NCBI GenBank assembly: GCA_001599755.1
Contig: BCHX01000006.1
Coordinates: 2,219,336 to 2,283,335 of the forward strand
From: Gliomastix tumulicola
Taxonomy: Eukaryota; Ascomycota; Sordariomycetes; Hypocreales; Bionectriaceae
Length of the DNA stretch: 64,000 bases
Reading direction: 5' to 3'
Both the position numbers and the translations under genes were made by a program. The notes below the pieces were generated by a model. It did not search any database, was not told where the DNA came from, and was given only the letters and a program-made list of their open reading frames with translations. This document shows positions 33,429-45,056 of the stretch, one piece after another. The number at the start of each line of letters is the position of its first letter. Position 1 is the stretch's first letter.

Positions 33429-34574
33429 ATGGTGGTGACAGACGAGTTCTCGCGAACAGAGGCGTTCATGCAACGTCTGGGCTGCCTCCGGTATAAGAAG
33501 TTTGCCGTCGCCGTTGTCATGATGCTCCTCCTTCTTGTGGTCTGGCAAGCCAACGACATTGCCTTGCCAAACGCACTGGCCGATCCCCTCACCTACCTAC
33601 GCATAACTGGTGGCAAGGACCAGATTGAGGAGCGAGGACCACTCATTCCCCGGAAGATATGGCAGGTCATGCTGGACAAGGAGGGCGACATACAAGAGTC
33701 GGTCATTGACCCTGAAGGCCTTCAAGACACGGCGTCGTGGCTCGCCTTAAATCCAGACTACGCATAGTAAGCAGTCCGGTTCACCTCCCTCTCTCTCTCT
33801 CTCTGTGTGTCTCCTTGCAAACACGAAAGGTCATCGTACTGATCATTCTTCTTCTCCAGTACACTTGTCGGTGAAGACGGCGGCGGCGCGTTCGTCCGCG
33901 AGCACTTCGCCCACGACCCGCGCCTCATCGAGGCCTACACCAACCTCCCCAACGTCGGCATGAGGTCCGACATGCTGCGGTACATGCTGCTCAGCATCCA
34001 CGGCGGCGTGTACACAGACACGGACACGGTGGCGCTCCGGCCCATCGCCGACTGGATCCCGCGCGAGCTGCGCGGCCGAGTGCGCCTCGTCGTCGGCGTC
34101 GAGTTCGACCGGCGCGACGGCGGCGGCTGGGCCGACATCTCGCACTGGGTGCAGTTCTGCCAGTGGACCATCGCCGCGGCGGCCGGCCACGCCGTCCTGG
34201 ACGCCATGCTCGGGCGCATCCTGCAGACGCTGGCGGAGCTGCAGCTCGAGCACGGGGGCGCCTCGCTCCGGGACCTGACGCCGACGAGCTTCGAGGTGAT
34301 GAGCTCGACGGGGCCCGCGGCGTGGACGGACGTGGTCTTTGCGGCGCTGCGGCAGCACGACCCGTCGCTCGGGACGACGCGCGATCTGTCCTTCCTGCGG
34401 CGGCCGACGCTGTTTGGCGACATCCTCGTCCTGCCGATCGACGGGTTCGGCATGGGCCAGCCGCACTCGGAGAGCACGAATGACGGGAGCGTGCCTGAAG
34501 ATGCTCTCGTCAGGCATCTCTTCCACGGATCATGGAGAGCTCCAGCTCCAGCTCCTGCTCCGGCAACGGCCTGA
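33429..34574 (+). CDS. GT32 mannosyltransferase, Och1-like, Golgi type II membrane protein
   Basis: Probable Golgi alpha-mannosyltransferase of glycosyltransferase family 32, related to Och1/Hoc1, which extend N-glycan outer chains using GDP-mannose. Two exons, 33429-33766 and 33860-34574; 350 residues. A short cytosolic tail is followed by one membrane anchor (KFAVAVVMMLLLLVVW). Then come the family features LIPRKIWQVM, LNPDYAYTLVGED, RSDMLRYMLLSIHGGVYTDT and the metal-binding DXD at Asp166-Thr-Asp168. The C-terminal part has TSFEVMSSTGPAAWTD, which in the family precedes the acceptor site, and ends in an unusual Ala-Pro repeat (APAPAPAPA). The second exon is very GC-rich. The 93-nt intron contains a CT/GT tract. 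It could be an Och1 paralogue rather than the main enzyme. Confidence 0.92.
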
Positions 34575-34991
34575 CCTCATGGAACATCCCCCGTCCGATT
34601 ACCATACCTTCGGCATCATGCAACGCTCCGCTGCGCCGCGGACGGACACAAACCGAAGAAGCCGTGGCTGAAGGAGCATAATACCGGCAAATCAACACGT
34701 TCCAGCAGCCGATGTCGGCGAGGGGCAAAAGGGCCAGAAAACGAAGCTTCCCACCAGGGAAAAAGCAAAAAGGCGGGGCGGATTCCAACTTGAATTGGCT
34801 GCCCCGCGATCTCGGCCAGCGAAGCAGAGAGAGCTTCCTCGAAGTCTAAAAAACTACCACCACCTGCAGAAATTCCTCCTCCCTTTTTTCCCTCTGTTTT
34901 CCCTCTTGTTCTTCATTTGCTTTTGTTTTCCTTCCTTTATTTGGGCTTCTTTCAGGATATCCTACCTCCGATATACAGAACAAAAAGAAAA
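34575..34991. other. Intergenic, promoter of the 3-isopropylmalate dehydrogenase gene
   Basis: 417 bases with a T/C-rich leader before the ATG at 34992. I did not see a clear Leu3-type CCGG palindrome. Confidence 0.55.
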
Positions 34992-36482
34992 ATGGCGGAA
35001 CACAACATCGTCGTCTTGGCGGGAGACCACTGCGGTCCTGAGGTGAGCCCAATCCCGGAGCTGGAGAGTGATAGGACAAGGACTGACTGTGCGGTTGCGG
35101 AAGACAGGTTGTCGCCGAGGGAATCAAGGTACGACTCGGATTGAAAAAGTGTCCGGAGACGGGCGAGCCTATGGACGGGCGTGAAGCTGCTGCGGCGGCC
35201 GGTGGAACAGGGAACACAGGGAGGGAGGGGACACACGACGATGGCTGACCTTGGTCTGTGCAGGTCCTCCGAGCCATTGAGGCGGCCAGGCCCAGCGTGG
35301 GCAAGTTCAACCTCCAGGAGCACCTTATGGGAGGCGTAAGTGACCTACCCCAAACTGTTCCCGCGCTCGCTCGCTCGCTCCTCCGAGAGTCGCACAGCTG
35401 ACAAAACCCCCCTCCCCCTTCCCCCCCCCTTCCCCAGTGCTCCATTGACGCCCACGGTACCCCCCTCACCGACGAAACCCTCTCCGCCGCAAAGGCCGCC
35501 GACGCCGTCCTCCTCGGCGCCATCGGCGGTCCCAAATGGGGCACCGGCTCCGTGCGCCCGGAGCAGGGGCTCCTCCGCCTGCGCAAGGAGATGGGCACGT
35601 ACGGCAACCTGCGACCCTGCTTCTTCGCCTCAGACGCCCTCGTCGACTCCTCCCCGCTCAAGGCGTCCGTATGCCGCGGCACCGACTTCGTCATCGTCCG
35701 CGAGCTCACGGGCGGCATCTACTTTGGCGAGCGGAAAGAGGACGACGACGGCTCGGGCCACGCCTGGGACACGGAGCCCTACTCGCGCGCCGAGGTCGAG
35801 CGCGTCGCGCGCCTGGCCGGGTTCCTGGCCCGCGGCCGCGGCGACAACAAGGTCTGGTCGCTCGACAAGGCCAACGTGCTCGCGACGAGCCGCCTCTGGC
35901 GCCGCGTCATGAACGAGACGTTTGAGCGCGAGTTCCCGGACCTCAAGGTCGAGCACCAGCTCATCGACAGCGCCGCCATGATCATGGTCAAGAACCCCAC
36001 GGCCCTCAACGGCGTCGTCGTCACGAGCAACCTGTTTGGCGACATCATCTCCGACGAGGCCAGCGTCATCCCCGGCAGCATCGGTCTGCTCCCCAGCGCC
36101 AGCCTGAGCGGCATCCCTGACGGGAAATCGAAATGCTCGGGAATTTTCGAACCCATCCATGGTCGGCCGTTCCCCTTCAAAAAAACACACCGATGATGAT
36201 GATGATGATGATTCGTTTACCGTTCGTTACTAACATTAGTGAACAGGCTCCGCCCCCGATATCTCGGGCAAGGGTGTAGTGAACCCGCTCGGCACCATCC
36301 TCTCCATCGCCATGATGCTTCGGTACTCCCTCAACCTCCCGGCCGAGGCCAAGGCCGTCGAGGACGCTGTGAGGGTCGCCATCGACGGCGGTCTGCGGAC
36401 GAAAGACATGGGCGGCAACACCACCACGACCGAGGCGGGAGACGCCGTCGCGAAGCAGCTGACCGAGATCCTCAAGGCTTAG
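34992..36482 (+). CDS. leu2: 3-isopropylmalate dehydrogenase (leucine synthesis)
   Basis: Oxidises and decarboxylates 3-isopropylmalate to 2-oxoisocaproate with NAD+, the third dedicated step of leucine synthesis. Five exons: 34992-35042, 35108-35128 (21 nt, VVAEGIK), 35264-35335, 35438-36161 and 36247-36482; 367 residues, normal for the family. Visible motifs: [48 protein letters not shown] (substrate Arg residues), [33 protein letters not shown] and [19 protein letters not shown] (metal-binding Asp residues and family signature), [19 protein letters not shown]. The last intron begins GTCGGC, a weak donor; retention would add about a dozen residues and a stop. Convergent with the Stm1-type gene. 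Many filamentous ascomycetes keep two such genes; whether this is the A or B type cannot be told here. Confidence 0.97.
36192..36212 (+). repeat. (GAT)7 repeat in the last leu2 intron
   Basis: Seven GAT units within intron 36162-36246. Confidence 0.9.
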
Positions 36483-37163
36483 GGGGAAACTGGGTCACAA
36501 TGAAGGGTATAAAACGGTGAAAAGGCATGGGGAAAGGGGACAAAGGGGGACCATGATCTATAGCGTCAAGTAGTTGAGCCTGTGGTTCCCTAAAGGCACC
36601 TAGAGGTCAAAATGTGAATGAATGAACAGAAGCCCCCCCCCCCCCCCCCCTACTACTTGTGATACTCCTCGGTCATATATCAGAGACACACATCCATCAT
36701 CGGTACGGAAAAAAACAGCAGTGTATCATGTTGGAAAAAAGACCTGAAGTGCTCCCAAAGCAGAGTTGGAGCCTACCTAGTAGATAACGTCGAAAGGCAC
36801 AGTAATATCAAAAGATCAAGTCCCTTCCCCCTTCCTTCCGCCGAGGCGCCCACAGAAAACCCGGGAAACCATTTCAGCCTTTTTTTGCTCGTTGTTGTTT
36901 TTTTCCATTCCGCCCTTTCTTCCGTCTTATCTGTCCTGTCCTTTGGTCTTGCAAATTTTTCCCCTTTTTTTCATTTTCCTTTTCACCAGGCGGTCTCCTC
37001 GTAGTGGCAGTGGCAGCAACTTAAGAATACGATGCAGTCTCAAGGTATGTTCGACAGTTTAGAAGCATCGAGATTGTGGAATCCCCGCCGACAAAAGAAG
37101 GCACATGAGGGGATCCGATGTCATCCTTTTCATATAGGATGAGAGAGAGTCGTGGCGAGGCAT
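36483..37163. other. Convergent intergenic region between leu2 and the Stm1-type gene
   Basis: 3' flanks of two convergent genes. It contains an 18-base C run (36633-36650) and several T-rich stretches near 36880-36980. No gene seen. Confidence 0.6.
36633..36650 (+). repeat. Poly(C) run of 18
   Basis: Homopolymer of 18 C on the plus strand (G18 on the minus strand), in the 3' flank of leu2. Confidence 0.9.
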
Positions 37164-38864
37164 TTATTTGCCGCCGAGGCTGGGGAAGGCAGACTCATCC
37201 TTAGTGTTGATGGCAGCGGGAGCAGCGTTCTCGCGACCGCCTCGGCCGCCGCGGAAGTTGCCACCACGTCCACCCCTGCCCTCACCACGGCCACGGCCGC
37301 CGGCGCCGCCGCGTCCTCCACGACCACCGCCACGGGTACGCTCGGGCTCGACGAAGCGGTTGTCGAGGTCGATGGTCTGCTTGACCTTTCGCTCCCTCTC
37401 GCGCTGCTTCTTGCCGCCACCGCCGATGAAGTAGTCCTCCTCCTCGTTCTCGAGGGCCTTGGCGCTCTGCCACTTCTTGTCGAGCTTGCTGCCCTCATTG
37501 GCGCTGCGGATGCTCAGGCCGCCCTCGAGAGTGAGCTTCTTCTCGGCCTGCTGGGCGAGGTAGTCGGCGTAGGAGACGCTCTTGTCCTCGGGCTCGGCAG
37601 GCTCCTCGGCAGCGGCGTCCTCAGCGAGAGCCTCCTTCTGCTCAGTCTGAGCGATGGCCTCGCCGGCCTGCTCGTCCTTCAGCTCAGCCTCACCCTCAGT
37701 GGCGCCCCAGGAAGCGGCAGCCTGCTTCTCGGAACCACTAGATGTGCATTAGTATACGTAACGCCAACCTCACACTTCTTTCCATGGTGCTTACCCCTGC
37801 TCACCACGCCTGGAGAGGCGGTCATCCGACTCGCGAGGTCGGCGAGAGCCGCGCTCTAAGGGCAGATGTTAGCAAAAAACTACTTCTAGCTGCAACGGTT
37901 GGGGTCCCCATAAGGAGCCACATCCAACAACCGTGGGAAGGGAGTGTAAACTTACGGCCCCTAACACGAGCGCCGGCACCACCGCGAGGGCCGCGGGGGG
38001 CGCTCTCCTCGGTAGATCGTCCATGGTTGCGGTCGCTGCCAGCGCCACGGTCACGGAAAGCTACAGCCACACGTTAGTAAGAGAATCATAGCACAACAGG
38101 TGCCAACGGTGTTTCCGTCCGGTCACCACGGTGTAGAAGCCAGGCCACACATACCACCCTCGTTACCGCCGGGGCCGCCACGACGGTTGCCGCCAGAGCC
38201 TCGGACGGGAGCCTGGGGCTCAGCAGCAGTGCGCTTAACAGTGCCGGTCGTCTTCTTGTCGACAGTCTTGACGGGGACGGGGATCTTTTCCTCGCCATCG
38301 TCATCGTTGCCTGAACCACCAACAAAGCCGTCAGCCACTCAACCCTCTCTGCATAACCTCCAAAATCAAAACACTCGACCCGACTCGCGCGAGTTCCGCC
38401 GCCGCCACCGCCGTTCGTTTCCTCCCGAATCGTTGGCGTGGCATCGCTCGCGGGAATTGACGACGAGAGCTGTGTGGTGGATGTATTTGATTGTCTCATG
38501 GGGCAAGTTCCGTACCGAGGTAGGCATAAAGGTTCTGCGACATAATACACGTCAGCGCTCAGACTCGCAAAGCTTGGGCAGCCGTCCGGCGCCCGGCTCC
38601 CCCAGGACTCGACGCCTTAGGGGGGGGACTCGAGCCATTAATTTTGCCAATTGCACGCTGCGCGGAGAGGCGGGATCTGAGATTCACGGCGCGGACAGCC
38701 GGAGGCTCGAACTTGCAAGAGGAGACACTGCCCGCCCTCCAATCCTGTTTATGCCCCAAGACACCACCTCCTTCTTGCGCGGCAGAATGCAAGGCAGGCA
38801 AAATCACCGGGGAAATCACACAAAGACGGATGACGGAACCACATACCTTAGAGGCGACCGACAT
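37164..38864 (-). CDS. Stm1/SERBP1-type RGG protein (ribosome-associated mRNA-binding)
   Basis: Member of the Stm1 / HABP4-PAI-RBP1 group, which sits in the mRNA channel of idle ribosomes and aids their preservation. Six exons on the minus strand: 38847-38864 (MSVASK), 38516-38534, 38155-38310, 37956-38060, 37795-37855 and 37164-37737; 310 residues. The N-terminus MSVASKNLYAYLGNDDDGEE is the Stm1 N-terminal motif and is split over three exons, two under 20 nt. Arg/Gly-rich parts follow (RGSGGNRRGGPGG, APRGPRGGAGARVRGR). Then an acidic, Ala/Glu-rich linker leads to SYADYLAQQAEKK and the conserved block NEGSKLDKKWQSAKALENEE with EDYFIGGGGKK. RGG repeats and NTKDESAFPSLGGK close the protein. All five introns are GT-AG with phase kept. 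Confidence 0.91.
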
Positions 38865-39901
38865 CTTGGGCCGCCTGGCTTATCGCCTCAGATCAAGGCG
38901 AAAAAGGATGGGGGAGATGATTGGCGACGGTGCGAATGGCGCGAGCTGCAGCAGCTAGGAGGTGGGAATTCGAGACGTCAACGTCGCATGACCCCTTTCT
39001 GGAGGGAGAGATGGGAGAAGAGGTTGGAGAGGGTGGGTGTAGGAGAGGAGAAAGGTTGGTGAGGAGGCAGCGATGGGACGCTATTGAGGCAGCCGCCAGG
39101 GAGCTAGGCGGAGGGGGGAAGAGGACCTGGAGGGGGTGAACTGGCCACTATAGGCTCTGCCCTAGCCAGCAAGGTTCAGCGGTGTGTGCCCTGTGCCTCC
39201 CACTGAAGGGCAGGCCGAGACCGCTGGAGGGACAGCGCTGGGTGCGCTATTCCAGGGCGCGAGCTCCGTCGAGTCAGTGCGTAGAGTTCTACAGCCTTTG
39301 CCATTCTAACTCCAGTAACCCCCCACCTTGACCCAGCCCAGGCAACGCAAGGCAACAGAAGGCCCCTACGAGCTCTGCGATGCCTCGAGGTTTACGGATT
39401 ACATATGCTTGGGCCGGTGAAATTGAAGCTGCCTGTCAGTTGCGAAGCTCCCGGCTGGTTCAAGTGCTGGCGCCGTATCGAGCCCAATTCAGCGTGCGCA
39501 TGCTTCGAGTTTTTTTTTTCACGGTACTCCACTGCAAGAACGACCTTTTTTTTTTTTGTGGTGTTACAGTGAAGCGATTTAATGACGGAATTTTTGTGTG
39601 TTAGGGCTGCTCAAGCATGTGTTTCTCCCTAGCCCCTCCAAGCTCCGGCCAGTCTTACCTCACCATTAGGTACATCTACCCGGTTATTAGCCGAGGGGTG
39701 TCCGTTTGCGGACCTCGTGATCGGAGTGTGGGGTAAATCCTGGAGCTTGAGCCTGGGAGCTCGAGCCAAGAGCTTGACGACATCTCAGTTGGGCGCGCTT
39801 GGCTGTCGACTGTCTGTCCCGCGAGGCATTGGATAAGTGTCCATGTGGTATATTCATGGTGAATACGTCTGTACTTTAGGTATGTAGGCCATGATCGCGC
39901 A
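38865..39901. other. Intergenic, no gene recognised
   Basis: Upstream of the Stm1-type gene and downstream of the LIM gene, both minus strand. It contains two T runs, 39510-39519 (10 T) and 39546-39557 (12 T). No coding signal. Confidence 0.6.
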
Positions 39902-41489
39902 TCACTTCCTCGAAAACAGCTTCCGCAGCTCTGTCCCAACAACCTTCCTCACCTTCCTCGACTCCCCGCGCCCCTGAATCTTCGATCTCCTGTACACCAT
40001 GTCCAGCGAGGTCCTTGCGCTCGACACCTCGAGCTGTGACGGCGTGGTCGTGCCCGATGAGTCCAGAGCTCTGGCGATCACCGCCGAGTCCGTCGTCCTC
40101 CGCATCTTGTCGTCGTTGGGCTGAGGCACCACCTCTGGCGCTTCTGACCCTGTGACCTCCTTCTTGGTGGTGCGGTATGATTGGATGAATTCGGATGACT
40201 CTGTGGGCTTCTCCCGGATTAGGCGATGGATCTCGGCCACGAGCTCTGCAGGCTCGGGACCCTTGAGGTCATCTTCGCTTGCGTATTCGGGTGGTGTGAG
40301 GTAAGCCGATGCATGAGACTCGGACTTGCGACGATGGAGGTTCAGTCGAGACGAGGGGTGTCGGAGGGGCTCCTCTTTCACTAAAGTCGAGATCCGCTTG
40401 AACTGCAGCGGCACCGGTGCTGGAGACGGTGTTATCGCTCTATCCGGGCCATGGAGGAAAGGGCCAGGGCTGAGGCTGAGGCCGGTAGTTGAAGAGGAGC
40501 CATCTCTGGCTGGAACGGGCGTTGTAGGTCTCGAAGGGCAGACTGTAGAGGCCCCGGATCGCGAGCTGCTTCGAGGAGGGGGAGGAGTGGGAGGAGGGGT
40601 TCCGAAAGAACCGCTCCTTGTCCCCGAGGGTCGATGCTGAAGAGGACGAGGCGAGAGGGCAGTCGGATTCTGCATCCACCAAGGGACAGGCTTCAAGGGA
40701 CTGGGTCGGAACGAGGGACCGCTGATGGGATCGAACATGTTGACCCAGATGGTGGACTCCAGCTCCTCGAACGGAAGCAGCCCGTCGCTGCCCGTTGCGT
40801 CGCCACCCAGCTTTGATCGTGGCCTCCGAGCCTTGTACTGCAAGTATGTCAGTACCTAGGATCTCAAGGTATATAGACAGACCCTCGTCAGTGCTCACCA
40901 AAGCACCCTCATGCCTCCACTGCAAAGCCCTCTCCTCATTCGCATTAACCTCCCACCTCTTCCTCGTCACCCCGCCATCCAACCTCTCAACCCTCCTCAG
41001 CCCCCTCTTCACGACCCCTTCCTCGCTCACCCCATCAATCTCCGCCTCGACAACGCAAACAGCACACAGCGGCGCCTCCCGCACCTCGCGACCGCCGCGT
41101 GAGGGCGGCCCCGTCGTCGCCGTTCCAACATCCCCTTCAAACAACTCTTGCACCCGGGGCCCGCGGTAGATCAGCCTGCTCCCGCACAGCAGACAGCCGT
41201 AGCACGCGCGGTGCCAGAAGCACCACCCGAAGCTGACGCACTCGTCGCCGCGGAAGATGATCTCGCCGCAGACCCAGCAGATGGAGAGGTCGAGGATGGC
41301 CGCGTAGCAGGGCGGACAGCAGAGGCGGGCCGAGCGTCCTAGGGCCTGGGCCGGGTACGGGGAGGTCCGGTAGCAGAAGGTGCAGGTGAAGGTGGTGAGA
41401 CTAGGCGGCGAGAGGGCGAGGAGAGGATGCGGTGACGGTGACGGTGAGGGTGAAGGGGACGGATGTGGCGAAGGTGCCAGAGTATCCAT
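39902..41489 (-). CDS. LIM-domain protein
   Basis: Protein with an N-terminal LIM zinc domain, a protein-interaction module often linked to the cytoskeleton or cell polarity in fungi; role here unknown. Two exons, 40899-41489 and 39902-40837; 508 residues. After a Pro/Ser repeat (SPSPSPSPSPHP) there is a Cys pair C36-x2-C39 and C58-x2-C61. The LIM core follows: C71-x2-C74, then H93-x2-C96 in CFWHRACYGC, C99-x2-C102, and a later C-x2-C in EAPLCAVCVVEAE. The spacer inside the second finger is unusually long. The rest is Ser/Pro-rich with a charged C-terminus ending in VRKVVGTELRKLFSRK. I chose ATG 41489 (MDTLAPSPHP); an in-frame ATG at 41645 would add 52 residues of unlikely composition. Confidence 0.86.
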
Positions 41490-42151
41490 CGGATACAGGT
41501 GCTGTTGAGTATGGCTAGTATCAAACGAGTGGATGGGAAAATGAAAGAATGTGAGAAGACGGTTTATGGCTGTGAAGATCAACCGTGTCAGTTGCCCAGC
41601 GCGATCCGACCATGTGAAGAGTCCTGACGCGGTCCAGGGCAACACAGCTTGGGAAGAGAAGGAGCATCCATGTGCTGAGTTCTACAAGCAGTTCTTCCCT
41701 TAGGTACTAGTAGTGAAAGAGGTGGTCCCTAGAATCATCACAGTACTTCTCGAACCCGGGCAAGGACATCAAGTCCAAATAGCACTCGTCATTGCTGAGA
41801 ATATCTCTAACATCCATTTTCCATTCCTCCCAACTCCAGTCCATGATCCCTAACCAAACTCCACAAAGACAAATCCGACAATTATACAATGACGTAAAGA
41901 AATCAAGACTGGCTCATCATCCCTGTCCAGATGCTGCCGAAGCCATCCATCTGGAGCAAACAGTCGTCAAACGCCAAAAGTGAAGACAGCGCTTACCCTG
42001 AAACAGAGCCTTCTGCGGCAAGCCCTCCTTATCGAGGCTGAACAGCTAGCGGTAATCCCTCCTTATCGAGGCTGAACAGCTAGCGGTAATCGGTATCCGA
42101 AGCACCAGTTCATACCAGCGTGGTCTATATAGCAGATGCTACAGCCCAACT
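41490..42151. other. Intergenic with a 34-bp tandem duplication
   Basis: Upstream of the LIM gene and downstream of the 42.2 kb gene. Besides the tandem duplication at 42023-42090 it holds one 60-codon minus-strand open frame (41707-41889) with no recognisable features. Confidence 0.6.
42023..42090 (+). repeat. Perfect 34-bp tandem duplication
   Basis: Two identical head-to-tail 34-base copies, 42023-42056 and 42057-42090, each starting CCCTCCTTATCG and ending CTAGCGGTAAT. Lack of any difference suggests a recent origin. Confidence 0.95.
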
Positions 42152-44310
42152 CTAACCCCGAAGTTTGGGACGAGCAAGCGCGTTCAGACGGCTAAGGCTG
42201 ATGCTGGCCTTCTTCTTCGTCGGGCTCGCTGACGCAGGTGATCCTGGAGTGCGGCTCGTGCCACGAACCACCTGCAAGCGCTTCGAGCTACCAGGTGTCT
42301 GCGCAGCCATTCGTGGAGCCACCAGGGCATGGCCTTCGGGCACATGTTCGTTCTTTCGTCGCTTCGCGGCCCGGTCCGCCTCCTCGTTCTCGGCATTTTC
42401 CTCATCCCAAGTCACACGGTGGCGCTTTTTGTTGGACATCCCATGCGCCGCTGCAGCCATCTTCTGCGAGGGGGCAGGGGCTTTGTTTTCCTTGTTCGAG
42501 TGTGTGCTGGATGGCGGTGCCTCGGGGAAGCCACCTGGCATCTTGCCCTTTGGCGCCATAGAGGCTCGGACCTGGCGCAAGCTGGCCTGACCAGGCGAAG
42601 CGCCAAAGCCAGAAGTCGGAGCGCCGTCGAAGTCGATAGTATGATCGGAGCGGAATGTGAATGTCCCAGGAGCAGATGATTGGTCCTTCTTTTTCTCATT
42701 TCCCAGACCAGAGATCCCATGGAAACCAGAAAGATCAGGGTAAACCACTTCTCCAGAAATCTCTTCTGTCTGGGACTCGGTCAAGATACCATCCATTGAT
42801 GGATAGTGGACGCTCGACCCAGCCGAATGACCCTTGAAAGTCATTGTCTTCTTGGGAGATGGGGTGTCTTGGGCTGCGGCAGCACGCTTTGTGTCCGGTG
42901 TGAAAGAGACTTGCTTGGCCAACTTCCTTCTAGGCGTGGTGGCCGGCAGAGGCGGTAGAGCCTTGTCTGCTGGCTGCCGACCGGGAGTCAATGACCCCGA
43001 AAGAGCCGGCTTCGGAATCGCCGTGCGAGCTCCCTCGGCATTCGCTTTGTCTCCACGGAGAATTGACTTTACTTTCTGCAAGCCCTTGGGGCTCAAGATG
43101 CGGCGGCCCAGCGAGGCGGCCTTGGACGGAGAGCTGGGAGGCTCCGGCTGGGCATCTGGCTGCACAAGGCTGATTGTGGGCTTGCTCTGATGAGCTAAAA
43201 AGGTCTTGGTCGGACTCGTGAGCTTTGAGGCATTGAATCCAACCATTGAGCTCTGAGATGATTTAGGTCGTGGGATGCTGCTCTCGTCGCGAGACACGGG
43301 TCGTGCAGCCGAAGCGTCTTGGTTCTGATACTTCTTGATTCTCTTGGCAAATGAGGAAGACGGCTCAGGGATATTCGTGCTCTGCGCAGACTTGCTGTAC
43401 AGCGCGTCGGTCGCGGTTCTCTTCTTATGCGATGATCCTCCATTCACACTGTGACTGCTCTGCGAAGGTGTGGTCTTAGCCAGGGGCTTGCTCTGAGATA
43501 CCGGCGTGGCATCGAGGTTGGCCCTAGAACGCGTGCGCTTCAGCCCAGCCTTGACAGGAGTAGTCGAGGCAGCCGCGACAGGCTTAGAGGCGGACGCCTC
43601 AAGCTCAGGCTTGGCAGGCATGTTGCGATTGGCCCTCCAAGCCGAGGCGTGTCCTTCAATGGAGTCCATCTTCTTGAACTCGGCCATGTGAGCGGCGCTG
43701 AATCGTCCAGATTTGCCCTTGGCCTGCGCAATCTTACGCTCTCCCGCCTCATCCTCGGCTTCTCTCTTAGCAACCAAGTCGGCCTTACAACGGGTCACCG
43801 AGTCCCTCAAGTCGGCCAGCAGACGCTGGGCATTCTCGCTGAGGTTGAGTGAGGCGACGGAAGTCTCTTGGCCGAACCGGAAGGTGAAGGCCGATTGCGG
43901 GACGCGGTTGGAGCGAGACGGGGTGTCAAGGGGAGCGCCGAGACCGCTAGTCTTGGGCTTGATGTCCGAGAATCCAAGTCGGAGCGCGGAGGAGGGCTCG
44001 CCCATGCTGATGCGGTGTCTTTGCGGGTGCATCTCGCTCTCGGGGGGCTTGATGGCCGAGGAAACGGGGGTAGCAGGTCGAGCGTGCTTCGGGGTCGTGG
44101 CGTCGGCGTGGCCATTGTCGGTAGCGGGAGCAGGAGCAGGAAATGCGATGGGCAGAGAATCTTCGGTGACAACATCCATCCCAGAGGTGATGCTGGTATT
44201 CTGCAACACGGGATGAGAAACTGGCATCGAAGACAGAACATGAGACGTAAACAAACCTTGGGGGTAGCAACGGCCTTGCGCCGCGAAGAGCGACGAAGTT
44301 GCGGCGTCAT
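42152..44310 (-). CDS. Basic Ser/Pro-rich protein, probably nuclear, not recognised
   Basis: 700 residues from two exons, 44257-44310 (MTPQLRRSSRRKAVATPK) and 42152-44200, with a 56-nt GT-AG intron. No domain I can name. One well-structured block at about residues 145-200 reads LSENAQRLLADLRDSVTRCK, then KREAEDEAGERKIAQAKGKS and GRFSAAHMAEFKKMDSIEGH, probably coiled-coil or helical and the likely conserved core. The rest is Ser/Pro/Lys-rich with many SP/TP sites (possible CDK or MAPK targets), QVSFTPDTKR and a KKRHRVTWDEENAE segment. Clusters such as KKRH and AAKRRKNE look like nuclear localisation signals. The composition and TP sites fit a chromatin or spindle-associated protein, but this is inference only. 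Confidence 0.76.
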
Positions 44311-45056
44311 GGCGAGCAGTCTTGGACCAAAGGCTCTGGAATTCCGCGGCTGGTGATGATATGAGCCAGGGTGGGAGTATTAAGCAAAGAGTGGTTCAGA
44401 TCCAGTTCGAAGGAATGACTGGTATGATGTCAAGAGGAGGCCCAGCTAGCTCAGATGGACCGTGGGTAAGTAGGTGATGTTTACAAATTTAAGCCGCCGT
44501 CATCCCGTTTGTTTACTTTCTGGAGCGGGCCCACAGTAGCTTCTACAGTGTGTATTGTATCAACACTGTGAATTCGCACGTGTGCGCTCATTGGTTCCAG
44601 GCGACAAGTTACTCCACAGACACCAATAAAGTGGGTACCTTCCGTCTCCATGGCACGGGAGAAGGCGACGATCAGAGAAGCTGGAGGCACTTCGTCAATT
44701 AAGTATGCATTTCATCCCCCGTCTTTAGGTATATATATCCCGGCTAAGTCCCAGCCTCCCGATCGTAACATCAATGCTTTTTTGTAGTCCGCTCGTCATC
44801 AAAAATATGCAAGAAAATAAACCCTCCCAACAGCTCTGCTGCGAAGGAAAGCAGCTCTGTGATCCGACCACGAAAAACAATACAAACCAAGTGGCGCCCT
44901 CAAAACCCAATAGTGTGACACAAGTGTGGTCGGCCGAATATAGACAAAGTAGTATATATAATCGCATTCAGACTCTGAAGAGACATCTTCGTGGCAGGCC
45001 GTGTTACCACGTGGACGGTCACCCCAGAATGTCGTCTTCAGCGCCGCCTCCAACGA
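44311..45056. other. Intergenic, no gene recognised
   Basis: Upstream of the 42.2 kb gene and 3' flank of the bZIP gene. Contains a short tRNA A-box look-alike near 44446 but no B box. Nothing else seen. Confidence 0.6.

Noticed and set aside
41707..41889. 60-codon minus-strand frame (MDWSWEEWKMDVRDI part)
   Set aside because: Composition is protein-like, but there is no domain, no splice partner and no second line of evidence.
44440..44475. tRNA-like start with A-box TAGCTCAGATGG
   Set aside because: No GTTCGA-type B box or acceptor-stem partner follows within tRNA distance on either side.
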